Source: Bacillota bacterium
Lineage (GTDB): Bacteria; Bacillota; Clostridia; Clostridiales; Clostridiaceae
Length of the DNA: 42,947 nucleotides
NCBI GenBank assembly: GCA_030706015.1
Contig: JAUZPI010000037.1
Coordinates: 1-42,947, forward strand
Reading direction: 5' to 3'
Below the pieces are notes generated by a model that ran no database searches, was not told the DNA's origin, and saw only the letters and a list, made by a program, of their open reading frames with translations. The number at the start of each line of letters is the position of its first letter. Position 1 is the stretch's first letter. This document shows positions 15,128 through 23,886 of this stretch, piece by piece. Made by a program: the position numbers and the translations under genes.

Positions 15128-16429
15128 TTAAGTTGAGGTTGTTTTAATGCTGGGTAGGATACGAAATATCTCAAGTAAAATAATATTCAACGCCAGCCAA
15201 ACTCCGCCAAATATATACCCTGAAGTTAAGTCGCTTGGAAACTGCATTCCAAAAAATAAAGCACTTATGCCTGTAAGGACGCATATTACAATTGCTAAGG
15301 CTATTAATGTAGGTCTAAGCCAAAGTCTCTTTCCATGTCTAAGAATTAAATATGCAGAGTATCCGTAAGCTATCACTGCCATCATAGAGTGCTCACTGGG
15401 AAAGGTATATTTAATTATATCTGCTAGTGCAGTGCCTTGCGGTCCTAAGCGGTGAAAAGCAAATCTTAAGGCAATGGATAGAACTTCTCCTCCAAGGACA
15501 ACAACCACTAAAGATCTTAGTTCTAATATTCTATTTCTACCTTTCAATCTTATCCATATAACAGTCAATATGTATACTACCACTAGAACCTTTTCAGAGG
15601 ACAGTTGAAGAAATAAATTCATAATATTTGACCATTCCACAGGAAAAATAGCTGCTACTAAAAAGGCTGCAGTAATATCAAATTGAGTAAATTCGTTGGC
15701 AAGAAAATCCTGAATAGCTCCAATCAAAAGAGCAAAGAGTATAAGAAAGGATGCTCCAGCACAAGCCACCACAATTTTTACCCTGCCAAGTGAGTGAAAG
15801 GTTCTTAATCCAGCTGAAAGATATTTTACAACGAATTCAATAATATTTTGTCTATGATTCTTATAGGCATAAACTACAAGCATTATTGCAGTTATTATAA
15901 TGCCGCCTATTATTAAGTATTTTGATACCGATTTATGAAGCGTATCCCAATGAGTTCCTAACGCTTTACCTAAGGATATAAAGGTAGCAGTCCAGATGAT
16001 TGCTCCTAAATAAGCATTAAAAGCAAATCTTTTGAAGGATATTCTTGTTATCCCTGAAAAGTATCCTGTTACATGTCTTACTCCAGGAATAAAATAGGTT
16101 ACTATCAATAATTTATTTCCATACTTATCAAACCATTTTGAGGCTGTATCTAATTTATCAGGCCCTAGATGAATTCGTCTGCCGTATTTTTCAAAGAAGG
16201 GAAATCCAAGCTTATAACCTATAAAATAGGACAGGGTTACACCAGAGGAAACCCCCATAGATGCAATTAGAATGCTTAAAAACCAGTTAAGCTTCCCTTG
16301 AAAAACTAAAAATCCGCAGTATGCCATTAATAATTCCCCAGGAGTAGGGAAGGCAATCAATTCAAGAAGTAAAGCAATAAATAAAACTACATATCCATAA
16401 TGGGCAAGTAATCCTGTAAAACTCTCCAA
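15128..16429 (-). CDS. DedA-family membrane protein fused to a degenerate PAP2 domain
   Basis: Residues about 1-190 are a DedA/VTT domain (FPTPGELLMAYCGFLV, then the re-entrant region FIPGVRHVTGYFSGITR). DedA proteins move undecaprenyl phosphate or other lipids across the membrane. After a linker and further membrane segments comes a PAP2 lipid-phosphatase-like domain (about 270-425). Its three motifs are altered: RFAFHRLGP for K-x6-RP, PSEH for PSGH, and S-A-x5-Q-x3-D for S-R-x5-H-x3-D, so the nucleophilic His is Gln and the Arg is Ala. The fold may be kept for binding or transport. Start is TTG, with AGGAGGAAG upstream. Confidence 0.88.
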   Translation of the reverse strand: MESFTGLLAHYGYVVLFIALLLELIAFPTPGELLMAYCGFLVFQGKLNWFLSILIASMGVSSGVTLSYFIGYKLGFPFFEKYGRRIHLGPDKLDTASKWFDKYGNKLLIVTYFIPGVRHVTGYFSGITRISFKRFAFNAYLGAIIWTATFISLGKALGTHWDTLHKSVSKYLIIGGIIITAIMLVVYAYKNHRQNIIEFVVKYLSAGLRTFHSLGRVKIVVACAGASFLILFALLIGAIQDFLANEFTQFDITAAFLVAAIFPVEWSNIMNLFLQLSSEKVLVVVYILTVIWIRLKGRNRILELRSLVVVVLGGEVLSIALRFAFHRLGPQGTALADIIKYTFPSEHSMMAVIAYGYSAYLILRHGKRLWLRPTLIALAIVICVLTGISALFFGMQFPSDLTSGYIFGGVWLALNIILLEIFRILPSIKTTST

Positions 16430-16609
16430 AAAACTTCCTCCTAGCTGTTAAAAAAATCTATTCATGGTATTATTATTTCCAATACATTTACTATTTTATC
16501 ATTTCAATAAAGTTTATGGCTATATTTTTGTTTTATATGCAACCATTTATAAATCAATTTCATCTAATTGGTGTAAAGCTTAGTTTCGGGAAATTATTTG
16601 GGAGAGTAA

Positions 16610-17143
16610 ATGAGATTATGGAGGAAGATAGTGAGAGATAAAGTTTTTTATGAATCAATTGAGGGGATAAAAGAAAATCTTTACAGGATAGCCTATGCTT
16701 ATTGTAAAAATGAACAGGATGCCCTAGATATAATACACGAAACAGTATATAAAGCTTATTTGAATATACGCCAGCTAAAGCATCCTGAATTTTTTAATAC
16801 ATGGATTACACGGATACTTATAAATTGTGCGATAGAATCTACTAGGAAAAGCAAAAAACTTATTTTATTAGCAGAGTACGAAGTGGCAGATAAACTTATT
16901 GTGGATGCAGAAGATGAGAAGCTTATAGAAAATATAAATCTGTATGACGCTATGGATAAACTAACAGATAACCTAAAGAGTGTTATTATCTTGAGGTACT
17001 TTCAGGATCTAACTATAGCCCAGATAGCACAGATTCTTGAGTGCCCGGAAGGAACGGTAAAGTCTTATATACATAGAGCAATTAAAAGACTTAGAAAGGA
17101 ATTAGAGGATGGTGAGATTAGTGAGAACAAACAGTTCATTTGA
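16610..17143 (+). CDS. ECF-type RNA polymerase sigma factor
   Basis: The 177-residue protein has sigma region 2 (LYRIAYAYCKNEQDALDIIHETVYKAYL, about 25-90) and region 4 with a helix-turn-helix (LTIAQIAQILECPEGTVKSYIHRAIKRLRKEL, about 125-165) and nothing else, which is the ECF layout. It should direct RNA polymerase to a small stress or envelope regulon. The ATG has GGGAGAG just upstream. Its last 35 bases overlap the start of the next gene, a membrane protein that is very likely its anti-sigma factor, so the two are translationally coupled. I could not find a convincing autoregulated promoter. Confidence 0.92.
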   Translation: MRLWRKIVRDKVFYESIEGIKENLYRIAYAYCKNEQDALDIIHETVYKAYLNIRQLKHPEFFNTWITRILINCAIESTRKSKKLILLAEYEVADKLIVDAEDEKLIENINLYDAMDKLTDNLKSVIILRYFQDLTIAQIAQILECPEGTVKSYIHRAIKRLRKELEDGEISENKQFI

Positions 17144-18314
17144 TAATATAAAAATATCTGATAAATTGGATGTAACTATAGAGGAGGCTGTAAAAAAAGC
17201 AAAACGCCGCAAGAGTAGGAAGATATCTAAACTGGCAGTTAAGTTTGGCTCTGCTGCAGCGGCAGTGGTATTGATGTATGTTACATATAATTTTACGATT
17301 CCTAAAGTTTCTCATGAACCTAAAGAAGCTCAGAAGATTGTTAATGGTCCGGATAAAACAGTGGGAGATGTTGAATCGGAAAAGAGTGCTTTAGGCACCT
17401 CCAATGAGAGCTTTTTAGATGTTTACAGAGTTAAGGACAAGGGCATTAAAAATGCGGTGAAAAACGGTTTTATTGACAGTGTAAAGCAGTCAAAGCTGGA
17501 TAAGGGTATAAGCTTTAATATAGATGATGTAATAAGCGATGGAAGAAGGGCAGTTATTCTATATACTTTAAGGATAGAGACTAAAAACAGTATAGTTTCA
17601 GATTTAAAAATTGGCAATCTTAAGATAAGGGACAGCAGTAATAATATTTTAGCTGATTATGGTTTTAATCCATCAAGCGGTCAGTATTCACCAAATGACG
17701 CTCCAACAAAGAATTATTCAACTGGAGAAATTCAAAATTCAACTGGCTGGCTGCTAAATGTATGGGGGCCTAATGGGATGGATACTGATTTATTAAATTC
17801 AAAGGAGCTACATGGATTTATAGATATAACTAATCTCTTTGAAGAAAAGACCATACCAAATAAAATAAATATAGGACTAACAAGGCTGACAGAGATTCTT
17901 CCTAATACAATCAACGGTAAAGATGGTAGGCTTATAAATATAGAAGGGGACTGGAGTATAAACCTTTCACTAAAGGAGGAGTATAACAGCTCCACGCCTA
18001 AGGTTTATAATAATATTAAATGCAGCTCACCAGAGAGTGAGTTTGCTGTGGATAACGTAAAGGTCTACCCTGGCATAGTGTTCATAAAAATGCCAACAAC
18101 TAAATTGCAGGAAGGTGGGGATGAATACTATTTAGAGGATGAAAAGGGTGAAAGGTACAATCAGGTGTATGCACAGGAGAAGGGAAGCAGCACTTTTATG
18201 GGATTTGAAAGTTGTTATTTCAATGATACAAAGGAATTGAAACTGGTTATAGAAAAATTAAAAAGAGAAGCACCTATTCCAGCAAAAAATATTATTCCCG
18301 AGAAGATGAGATAG
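17109..18314 (+). CDS. DUF4179-type membrane protein, likely anti-sigma factor
   Basis: The 401-residue protein has a short cytoplasmic N-terminus ending in a very basic stretch (KKAKRRKSRKISK), one membrane segment (about 45-62, FGSAAAAVVLMYVTY) and a large extracellular part with a beta-rich DUF4179-like region (ISFNIDDVISDGRRAVILYTLRI) followed by a C-terminal domain. Such proteins sit next to ECF sigma genes and hold the sigma factor at the membrane; the cytoplasmic piece is shorter than a classical ASD or zinc-binding domain. ATG is chosen because AAAGGA lies eight bases before it, within the sigma gene. A strong terminator follows. Confidence 0.85.
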   Translation: MVRLVRTNSSFDNIKISDKLDVTIEEAVKKAKRRKSRKISKLAVKFGSAAAAVVLMYVTYNFTIPKVSHEPKEAQKIVNGPDKTVGDVESEKSALGTSNESFLDVYRVKDKGIKNAVKNGFIDSVKQSKLDKGISFNIDDVISDGRRAVILYTLRIETKNSIVSDLKIGNLKIRDSSNNILADYGFNPSSGQYSPNDAPTKNYSTGEIQNSTGWLLNVWGPNGMDTDLLNSKELHGFIDITNLFEEKTIPNKINIGLTRLTEILPNTINGKDGRLINIEGDWSINLSLKEEYNSSTPKVYNNIKCSSPESEFAVDNVKVYPGIVFIKMPTTKLQEGGDEYYLEDEKGERYNQVYAQEKGSSTFMGFESCYFNDTKELKLVIEKLKREAPIPAKNIIPEKMR

Positions 18315-18320
18315 TGATAG

Positions 18321-18366
18321 TAAAAAAATGGGCAAGTAGAATTGGACTACTTGTCCATTTTTTTAG
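18321..18366. terminator. Bidirectional terminator between convergent genes
   Basis: Arms AAAAAAATGGGCAAGTAG and CTACTTGTCCATTTTTTT (one wobble) surround a seven-base loop. The A-run and T-run serve the anti-sigma gene on one strand and the OYE-family gene on the other; the right flank overlaps the latter's stop codon. Confidence 0.9.
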
Positions 18367-19412
18367 ATGTAAAATCTATATTGAGGACACAAACTGTAAT
18401 CAGTAAATCCAGAGCACTTTGTACAGTTTAAACAAGGTTTAACCATTTGTTTATATTGGGCTTTATAGGCCCAAATGGGATCTACTAGAAGACCCTTACC
18501 TATGGCAGCAAAATCTGCCAAATCATTCTCAATTAAATATGTAGCTTCCTCTGGTTCATAAATACTGCCAACCACTATAACTGGTACTTTCACATGCTTT
18601 CTTATTTCCGTACCCATGTACACTAGCCAGCTATATCTGAAACTCTTTGGTACCTTTTGTGTTTCCTTAGAGGTTCTGCTTATGGAAACATGAAGCAAAT
18701 CAATGCCTTTGCGTTCTAACAGCTTTGCAATTTCTATTCCAGCTTCTATACTAGGCTGGTTAGCACCTAGCTTGTAGCTTATTATAAAATTTTCTCCTGT
18801 TGCTTTTCTTATTTTATCTATTATTTCAATGGAGAATCTCAATCTATTAGAAAGACTGCCGCCATATTCGTCCATACGTGTATTAAAAAAGGGTGATACA
18901 AACTGATCAAGTAACTGGCGGTGAGAACCATGAAGTTCTATTCCATCTGCACCAGCTTTTTTTGCTCGTACAGCTGCGTCTACAAAGCTTCTTTGTAGTT
19001 CATGTATTTCACCTATAGTCAAAAGTGAAGCCTGCATCTCGCCATCAGTATAATAGGCTGAGTCTAGATTGTCCGCACTTTGTATAGGTATTAGGCCGGA
19101 ATAATGTAATTGTACTAAAACTATAGAATCATATTCATGACACTTTTCAACTACCTGCTTTATACCCTTAATATGATCATCGGACCATATTCCTAACTGA
19201 CTGCTTGATATTCTGCCATCTTTGCGAACACAGTGAGGTTCTAAGATTATGGTACCTGTTCCCCCTTGGGCTCTTCTTTCATAGTGAAGAATATGCTTAT
19301 CGCTGATAAAACCAGTATCATCTGACCAATTAAAGCAACATATTGGAGGTAATACTATTCTATTTTGTATAGTAGTTTGTTTTATTTTTATAGGTGAAAA
19401 TAAATCTGCCAC
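18363..19412 (-). CDS. NADH:flavin oxidoreductase (Old Yellow Enzyme family)
   Basis: This is a single-domain FMN TIM barrel of 349 residues. The N-terminus IKQTTIQNRIVLPP, the HGSHRQLLDQFVSPFFN segment, DEYGGSLSNRLRF and the phosphate-binding VVGSIYEPEEA with AAIGKGLLVDP are all present. The C-terminal CLNCTKCSGF...CPQ supplies four cysteines in the place where 2,4-dienoyl-CoA reductases hold a 4Fe-4S cluster, but the FAD/NAD domains of those larger enzymes are missing. At the position of the usual catalytic Tyr in H-x2-[HN]-G-Y the protein has Gln (HGSHRQ). Substrate unknown. The start is GTG, with AAGGGGG upstream. Confidence 0.88.
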   Translation of the reverse strand: MADLFSPIKIKQTTIQNRIVLPPICCFNWSDDTGFISDKHILHYERRAQGGTGTIILEPHCVRKDGRISSSQLGIWSDDHIKGIKQVVEKCHEYDSIVLVQLHYSGLIPIQSADNLDSAYYTDGEMQASLLTIGEIHELQRSFVDAAVRAKKAGADGIELHGSHRQLLDQFVSPFFNTRMDEYGGSLSNRLRFSIEIIDKIRKATGENFIISYKLGANQPSIEAGIEIAKLLERKGIDLLHVSISRTSKETQKVPKSFRYSWLVYMGTEIRKHVKVPVIVVGSIYEPEEATYLIENDLADFAAIGKGLLVDPIWAYKAQYKQMVKPCLNCTKCSGFTDYSLCPQYRFYI

Positions 19413-19487
19413 AGATATCCCCCTTTCTCTGATTGTGTATATTATAATATCACAACAATCTGGTTGATTTCAAACATTTGGATAAAT

Positions 19488-19955
19488 TTATGCACATTTG
19501 TTTTTTAATATACTGCAATCTAAAGTTATAAAGGTATCCTTGATACAATTAATAGTTGGTTCATTAAAACCGTATAAACTGTAATCAAAATTTGTTTCAT
19601 TTTTAAAAGTGAAATATATTGTATTGTCATATTTAGGTATAGCAATTCTTGAAATATCATAAGTATTTATGATTTTATATTTAGGAAATATCCAGCCAGT
19701 ATATATAATGATTTGAGTATTTTTAATAATCAAATCAGGTATTCTTTTTATTAACCTGATATAAGAATATATAAATGAGAAAGTAACAAATAGAGTGAAT
19801 AGACTTATAGCGGCACTTATTATATAGTCTAAGGTTGATATAGAATTAAATATAAAAAGGGAAGAAATTAGTATGCTGCAAAGAGATAATGCTAGCTGTG
19901 GTATATAGTTATTGTGTTTTATATAGCTGTAGTTTAAAGTCTTATTAATATTCAA
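19488..19955 (-). CDS. Membrane protein with PH-like C-terminal domain (155 aa)
   Basis: Two closely spaced hydrophobic segments (about residues 20-38 and 42-66) are followed by a beta-rich domain of about 85 residues (DLIIKNTQIIIYTGWIF, then YDISRIAIPKYDNTIYFTF) that resembles bacterial PH-like modules attached to membrane hairpins. No catalytic motif is visible. The start is TTG, with GGGGGGT upstream. It lies 75 bases before the OYE-family gene on the same strand and could share its transcript. A similar architecture is found in the protein at 22989-23558. Confidence 0.7.
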   Translation of the reverse strand: MNINKTLNYSYIKHNNYIPQLALSLCSILISSLFIFNSISTLDYIISAAISLFTLFVTFSFIYSYIRLIKRIPDLIIKNTQIIIYTGWIFPKYKIINTYDISRIAIPKYDNTIYFTFKNETNFDYSLYGFNEPTINCIKDTFITLDCSILKNKCA

Positions 19956-20171
19956 AAAAAATTACCCCCCAAATCTTAAATATCCAAATTATAAATCGAA
20001 ATTGTTAATTCTGTTATAAATATAGTGTTATTTTTATAGGATAAAGTATTAAAATAAGTTAACTATTTTAATTAAAAATGAATATTATTACCTGTTATGG
20101 GGAGTATAATATATGCGAAGCATTTTAGCGTATGCAATAAAGATATCGCTTCAACCATCTCCAGTAAAATG

Positions 20172-20203
20172 ATAAAAGGCTTGTAAGTTTACAGGCCTTT
20201 TAT
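20172..20203. terminator. Terminator after the alpha/beta hydrolase gene
   Basis: Arms AAAAGGCTTGTAA and TTACAGGCCTTTT pair with one wobble around a two-base loop. The hairpin lies about 25 bases after the hydrolase stop on the minus strand. The region 19956-20171 is AT-rich with no gene. Confidence 0.8.
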
Positions 20204-20229
20204 TATTTAAGTACAGTTTGTTTATGGAG

Positions 20230-21111
20230 TTATCTTACATTCTCTAGAAAACTTAATATGCGATTGTTTACGTAGTCAAGTCTTTCGGAAGGTTTGGCAA
20301 ACATATGAGGACTTCCCTCTAATAGCTCAGCAGCTATCACATTAGGTATAATTTTTTTTGCTTTTTCTATCATTTCTTTGCCGGGGAAAAGGACATCTTT
20401 CTCAGCAGCTATAATAAGAACTGGTGCTTGAAAGTTTTCTAAATTGCTTTTACCTATATTGTTTGGTGGATTAATTCTTAATTTTGTATTTTTATAAAAT
20501 GCTTCTGCCATTTCCAACATATTATCATCAATTTCATCACATAAGGGCTGAAGAATTTTGCATAGTTTCTTCTTAGAGGAGGATAAACCATAGGATAAGC
20601 TATATAATGCAATCTTAAGTGATTGTATTGAAGGTATATTTGATATAGTTGTTGGAACAATGAGTGATGCACTTTTTATCAATTGTGGAGCATATGCAGC
20701 CAGCTTAAGAAGTATACCTCCTCCAAAGGAAGAACCCAAGCAGTGACATTTTTCAAGCCCTAGTTCCCTTATAATATCTGCTGCCCAAGCACCATAGCTG
20801 TCATCATTACAAGATAGCTGTGTTTGAGAACTGCGGCCAGGCTGACCAATAATATCTGGAGAATATACTCTATATTTTTTTGCAATGGGTAAGAACCATT
20901 GAAGACAAAAAGGATTTGTACAGTTTGCAGCGTGAAAAAATATCACCGGTTCTGCATCCTTTGGTCCAGTTGCCAATAAATAGGTGTAACCAAAACGAGT
21001 ATTTATCATCTTGCTTTCATAATTTACTTTAAGATTTAAAAGCTGTTTATTATATATAGACATTAATTTTGTTTCATTTTCAGAAGACATATATATTGAG
21101 TCTATAAACAT
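20230..21111 (-). CDS. Alpha/beta hydrolase
   Basis: The 293-residue protein has the alpha/beta hydrolase layout: PVIFFHAANCT (oxyanion region), VYSPDIIGQPGRS, the nucleophile elbow GSSFGGG with catalytic Ser, VLIIAAEKDVLFPG with the acidic residue and EGSPHMFAKP with the catalytic His. There is no signal peptide, so it is cytoplasmic. The substrate (ester, lactone or other) cannot be inferred, and no neighbouring gene gives a pathway. ATG is preceded by GGGAAGGGTG. It is a single gene, bounded by hairpins on both sides. Confidence 0.88.
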   Translation of the reverse strand: MFIDSIYMSSENETKLMSIYNKQLLNLKVNYESKMINTRFGYTYLLATGPKDAEPVIFFHAANCTNPFCLQWFLPIAKKYRVYSPDIIGQPGRSSQTQLSCNDDSYGAWAADIIRELGLEKCHCLGSSFGGGILLKLAAYAPQLIKSASLIVPTTISNIPSIQSLKIALYSLSYGLSSSKKKLCKILQPLCDEIDDNMLEMAEAFYKNTKLRINPPNNIGKSNLENFQAPVLIIAAEKDVLFPGKEMIEKAKKIIPNVIAAELLEGSPHMFAKPSERLDYVNNRILSFLENVR

Positions 21112-21203
21112 GAATCATGCACCCTTCCCTGTAATTAAATGAAAGAGAAATTAAGAATCCTATTTATTTTATTATGAAAGCAGCAAAAATATTCTAAAAC
21201 AAA

Positions 21204-21244
21204 TTTATGAAGCTAGCATCTTGGTCAGATGCTAGCTTCATAAA
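21204..21244. terminator. Strong terminator after dcd
   Basis: A perfect 18-bp stem (TTTATGAAGCTAGCATCT with AGATGCTAGCTTCATAAA) encloses a five-base loop and touches the dcd stop codon. The symmetric AT ends allow action in either direction. Confidence 0.85.
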
Positions 21245-21766
21245 TTATTTTTGGAAGTCCTTATATAAAAGACTAGGTTGAACGCTAGTATTATTTTGAT
21301 ATTTTCCGCTGGAGTATTTATCATATTCTCCTTCAAGACTATGATAATAAATCTGACAAAGCTCTACTTCAGGATAAATTTTAATAGGCTGTACGCAGAA
21401 TATTTCTAAAGTCCAATAGCCGCTAAACCCAACATCGCCAAAGCCAGCAGTTACATGAATAAACAAACCTAATCTTCCGATAGAAGATCTGCCTTCCAGC
21501 ATAGGTACATATTTATCTGTTTTTGTATATTCAAGGGTTCTGCCCAGATAAAGCTTTCTTGGTTCCAACACTAGGCCTTCTGGGGGTATTATGATGCTTT
21601 TATATTTGTTTTCTTTTTTCATGTCTAAAATTTCTTCATCATATACAAGAAGTTCATTGTGTAATCTTAGATTATAGCTATTTGGATTTAATTGATTTTC
21701 ATTATAAGGTTCAATAATTATTTCATTTCCTAATTTGTTTCTTATTTCTCTTCCTGAAAGAATCAT
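21245..21766 (-). CDS. dcd: dCTP deaminase
   Basis: Dcd deaminates dCTP to dUTP (or, in bifunctional forms, to dUMP) for thymidylate synthesis. The 173-residue protein has the trimeric dUTPase-like fold with MILSGREIRNKL at the start, the EGRSSIGRLGLF motif, HVTAGFGDVGFSGYWTLE with the catalytic Glu, and SSGKYQNNTSVQPS at the C-terminus that closes over the nucleotide. HVTAGFGD also matches the bifunctional deaminase/dUTPase group, so either product is possible. ATG follows CGGAGG. It lies 41 bases downstream of the retropepsin-like lipoprotein gene on the same strand and may share its transcript. Confidence 0.95.
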   Translation of the reverse strand: MILSGREIRNKLGNEIIIEPYNENQLNPNSYNLRLHNELLVYDEEILDMKKENKYKSIIIPPEGLVLEPRKLYLGRTLEYTKTDKYVPMLEGRSSIGRLGLFIHVTAGFGDVGFSGYWTLEIFCVQPIKIYPEVELCQIYYHSLEGEYDKYSSGKYQNNTSVQPSLLYKDFQK

Positions 21767-21807
21767 TTGTTTCTACCTCCGTATAAGTTTTGCATTAATA
21801 AATAGAA

Positions 21808-22698
21808 TTATCTAGAATTTATAATTACTACGTTATTTTGATAGTCTACTGTTAGCACGAACTGAGAAATAATATCGCTGCCCAGGCTAAGAGTAATAGG
21901 CTGGGAGTAACCATTGCTAATATGAGAAAAATCAGATACTTTTGCTTTATGAGAACTAAATACTAAACAGCCTAGTTTTATATTATCAATTTCATAAATT
22001 CCAAGTTTAGAATTTAAATTTAAAGAGGAAACAAGCTTCTTATCAATACTAGTACTTCCTTTTCCTGTGTCAATTTGAATCAAGGCGTCTCTTCCATTTA
22101 CAGTTCCTTTTACCACTATCATTCCTTTATATCTATTGTTGGTTATTAGCGGCAGTACCTCACCCTTGCTTTTGTAACCTAGACTAGAACTATTTGATAT
22201 TGCCATCATTCTATTCTTATAATCGATGGTAAATCTTTTGTTAATAAGCATGGAAAGAGAAATAGAGGAATCAAATTTATTATCTCTAGCTTCAACCACG
22301 TTAAGATTTGTATAATTTTCATTAAGCGTAGAGAATTTCTTACACAAAAAAGTATTAATTTTATCAGATGTATTAGTTTTTGAATTATATGCAGGTTTGG
22401 AATCAACTGCTTTTAAGTCTAATTTTTTTCTCATGGCAGGAGATATTTTAGGTTCTGCTATATTTCCGGTATCAAAAAGCACGTAGGCATCCAGACCATT
22501 AATTTTCCCCTTAAGAAGGGGACACCTATATAAGGTTCCTACCTCAATGGATAATACTTCTTCTGGCTTATAGCCATAAAGCTTTGCCCATTCCTTAGGA
22601 TTTCTTTCGGCGGTTTTGCAGCTTATTGATACTATAGCTAATAGGGCTATAAGTATTACTAAAAAAACTAGCTTAATGATTCTCATAAACCTCTTCAT
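21808..22698 (-). CDS. Retropepsin-like aspartyl protease lipoprotein
   Basis: A membrane segment ends in a lipobox (LAIVSISCKTA, Cys at about 27), so the protein is probably lipid-anchored outside the cell. Two half-domains follow, each with an Asp-Thr-Gly active-site loop: AYVLFDTGNIAEP (about 75) and ALIQIDTGKGSTSID (about 210). Retroviral-type proteases need two DTG loops, normally from a dimer; here both may come from one chain, as in pepsin. The C-terminal LGSDIISQFVLTVDYQNNVVII matches the closing strand of such domains. Substrate unknown. ATG is preceded by CGAGGT. Confidence 0.82.
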   Translation of the reverse strand: MKRFMRIIKLVFLVILIALLAIVSISCKTAERNPKEWAKLYGYKPEEVLSIEVGTLYRCPLLKGKINGLDAYVLFDTGNIAEPKISPAMRKKLDLKAVDSKPAYNSKTNTSDKINTFLCKKFSTLNENYTNLNVVEARDNKFDSSISLSMLINKRFTIDYKNRMMAISNSSSLGYKSKGEVLPLITNNRYKGMIVVKGTVNGRDALIQIDTGKGSTSIDKKLVSSLNLNSKLGIYEIDNIKLGCLVFSSHKAKVSDFSHISNGYSQPITLSLGSDIISQFVLTVDYQNNVVIINSR

Positions 22699-22988
22699 TT
22701 ATCAATACCTCGTTATTTTTAGTCTCATTTCTAAAAATATTTCAACATTATTTCTCTTCATAGATTTTACCATAAAGATGAGAAATATTTCATATTAATT
22801 TTAATTAGTTATATTAAATTTTTTTAAATTAGCAATTAATAAATTAAATAAATTTATTTTTATGATGAAAAAATTGTAAAATATGAGCTTATATTGGTTA
22901 AATATACAAAATTAGATATATAATATACATAGTAGTGAAATTGGTGTTATAATTAAAATAATTAACCTTGCAGTTAGGAGAAACTTAT

Positions 22989-23558
22989 ATGAAGAAAGAT
23001 GTAGACTTTAACTTGAAAGAAGTATTCATTATATTTTCTATATTATTTATTTGCTCAATACCATTAATTATATGGGTAATAAAAAATAGATCACTTGGAG
23101 TTATGGATGATATATCTTTAATCTTAATAGACATCATATATTTACTTTGCTTATCCATAACAATAAAACATATTTTATATACAAAAAGTATGATAAAGCT
23201 GGACAATTGTATAGAGTTAGGTAACGGAAGAAAATTTGAGATGTTTATTGCAATTATTGTTATATTCGCATATGTAATGTACGTGATTAATGGAATCTAT
23301 GGAGATAATATAATGTCTTTAATTCCAATTGCCGTAACCATATTCCTATTAGAAGTTGTTGTTAATAGTAATATAACTTTAATTGGAGATAGATTTATAA
23401 TTCATGGTATAGGAGTTATACAAATAGAGGCTGTAAAATCATGGGATGTGTTTGATAAAAGTAATATTGTCAGATTAAATCTTAAGGATGGGAAAACCTT
23501 TGAAATAATAATGTCCTCAAAGTTTAAGGCGATATTACTGCAGAAAATAGTAAAATGA
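22989..23558 (+). CDS. Four-helix membrane protein with PH-like tail (189 aa)
   Basis: The start is the ATG at 22989, directly after TTAGGAGAAACTTAT. Two pairs of hydrophobic segments (about 13-32, 39-62, 87-105 and 112-130) are followed by a short beta-rich tail (NITLIGDRFIIHGIGVIQIEAVKSWDVF, then RLNLKDGKTFEIIM) of the bacterial PH-like type that often reads DUF5673. It has no catalytic motif. It is a single gene in an AT-rich setting, divergent from the aspartyl protease gene. Function is unknown. Confidence 0.75.
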   Translation: MKKDVDFNLKEVFIIFSILFICSIPLIIWVIKNRSLGVMDDISLILIDIIYLLCLSITIKHILYTKSMIKLDNCIELGNGRKFEMFIAIIVIFAYVMYVINGIYGDNIMSLIPIAVTIFLLEVVVNSNITLIGDRFIIHGIGVIQIEAVKSWDVFDKSNIVRLNLKDGKTFEIIMSSKFKAILLQKIVK

Positions 23559-23886
23559 CGACTTAAAAGAAAGATGAAATTTCACATTTAAGGTGTATAA
23601 TATATATATAATATTTTTTCAGTTCTAATCAAAATTTTCTAACCACCACTGCAGATTGGCTCAATATTAAGTTAGAGGGAGGTTTTTACCACTCAGCTGA
23701 AGTTTTCACTGATAACGTATACACTTTCATCCTATCTTATTGCTGTAATAATCGGCAATTCCACATTGTTCAGAATAATTAGTATAATCCAAATAGGTAA
23801 TGATATAGAGAGAATTATGATTGGGAAAGAAATAAGTTTATACAAATGATTGATTCAATTAATAAATTACGGAAGGAATGATATGA
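23559..23886. other. Gene-free interval
   Basis: About 330 bases contain no reading frame with a ribosome binding site. An AT-alternating run (23600-23620) is followed by a stretch of higher GC (23655-23760) that may be decayed coding sequence, but I cannot identify it. The DUF4272 gene's own GGAAGGA site lies at the right end. Confidence 0.5.

Noticed and set aside
14954..15136. 60-codon plus-strand frame
   Set aside because: It runs through the palindromic repeats and the terminator hairpin and has no ribosome binding site.
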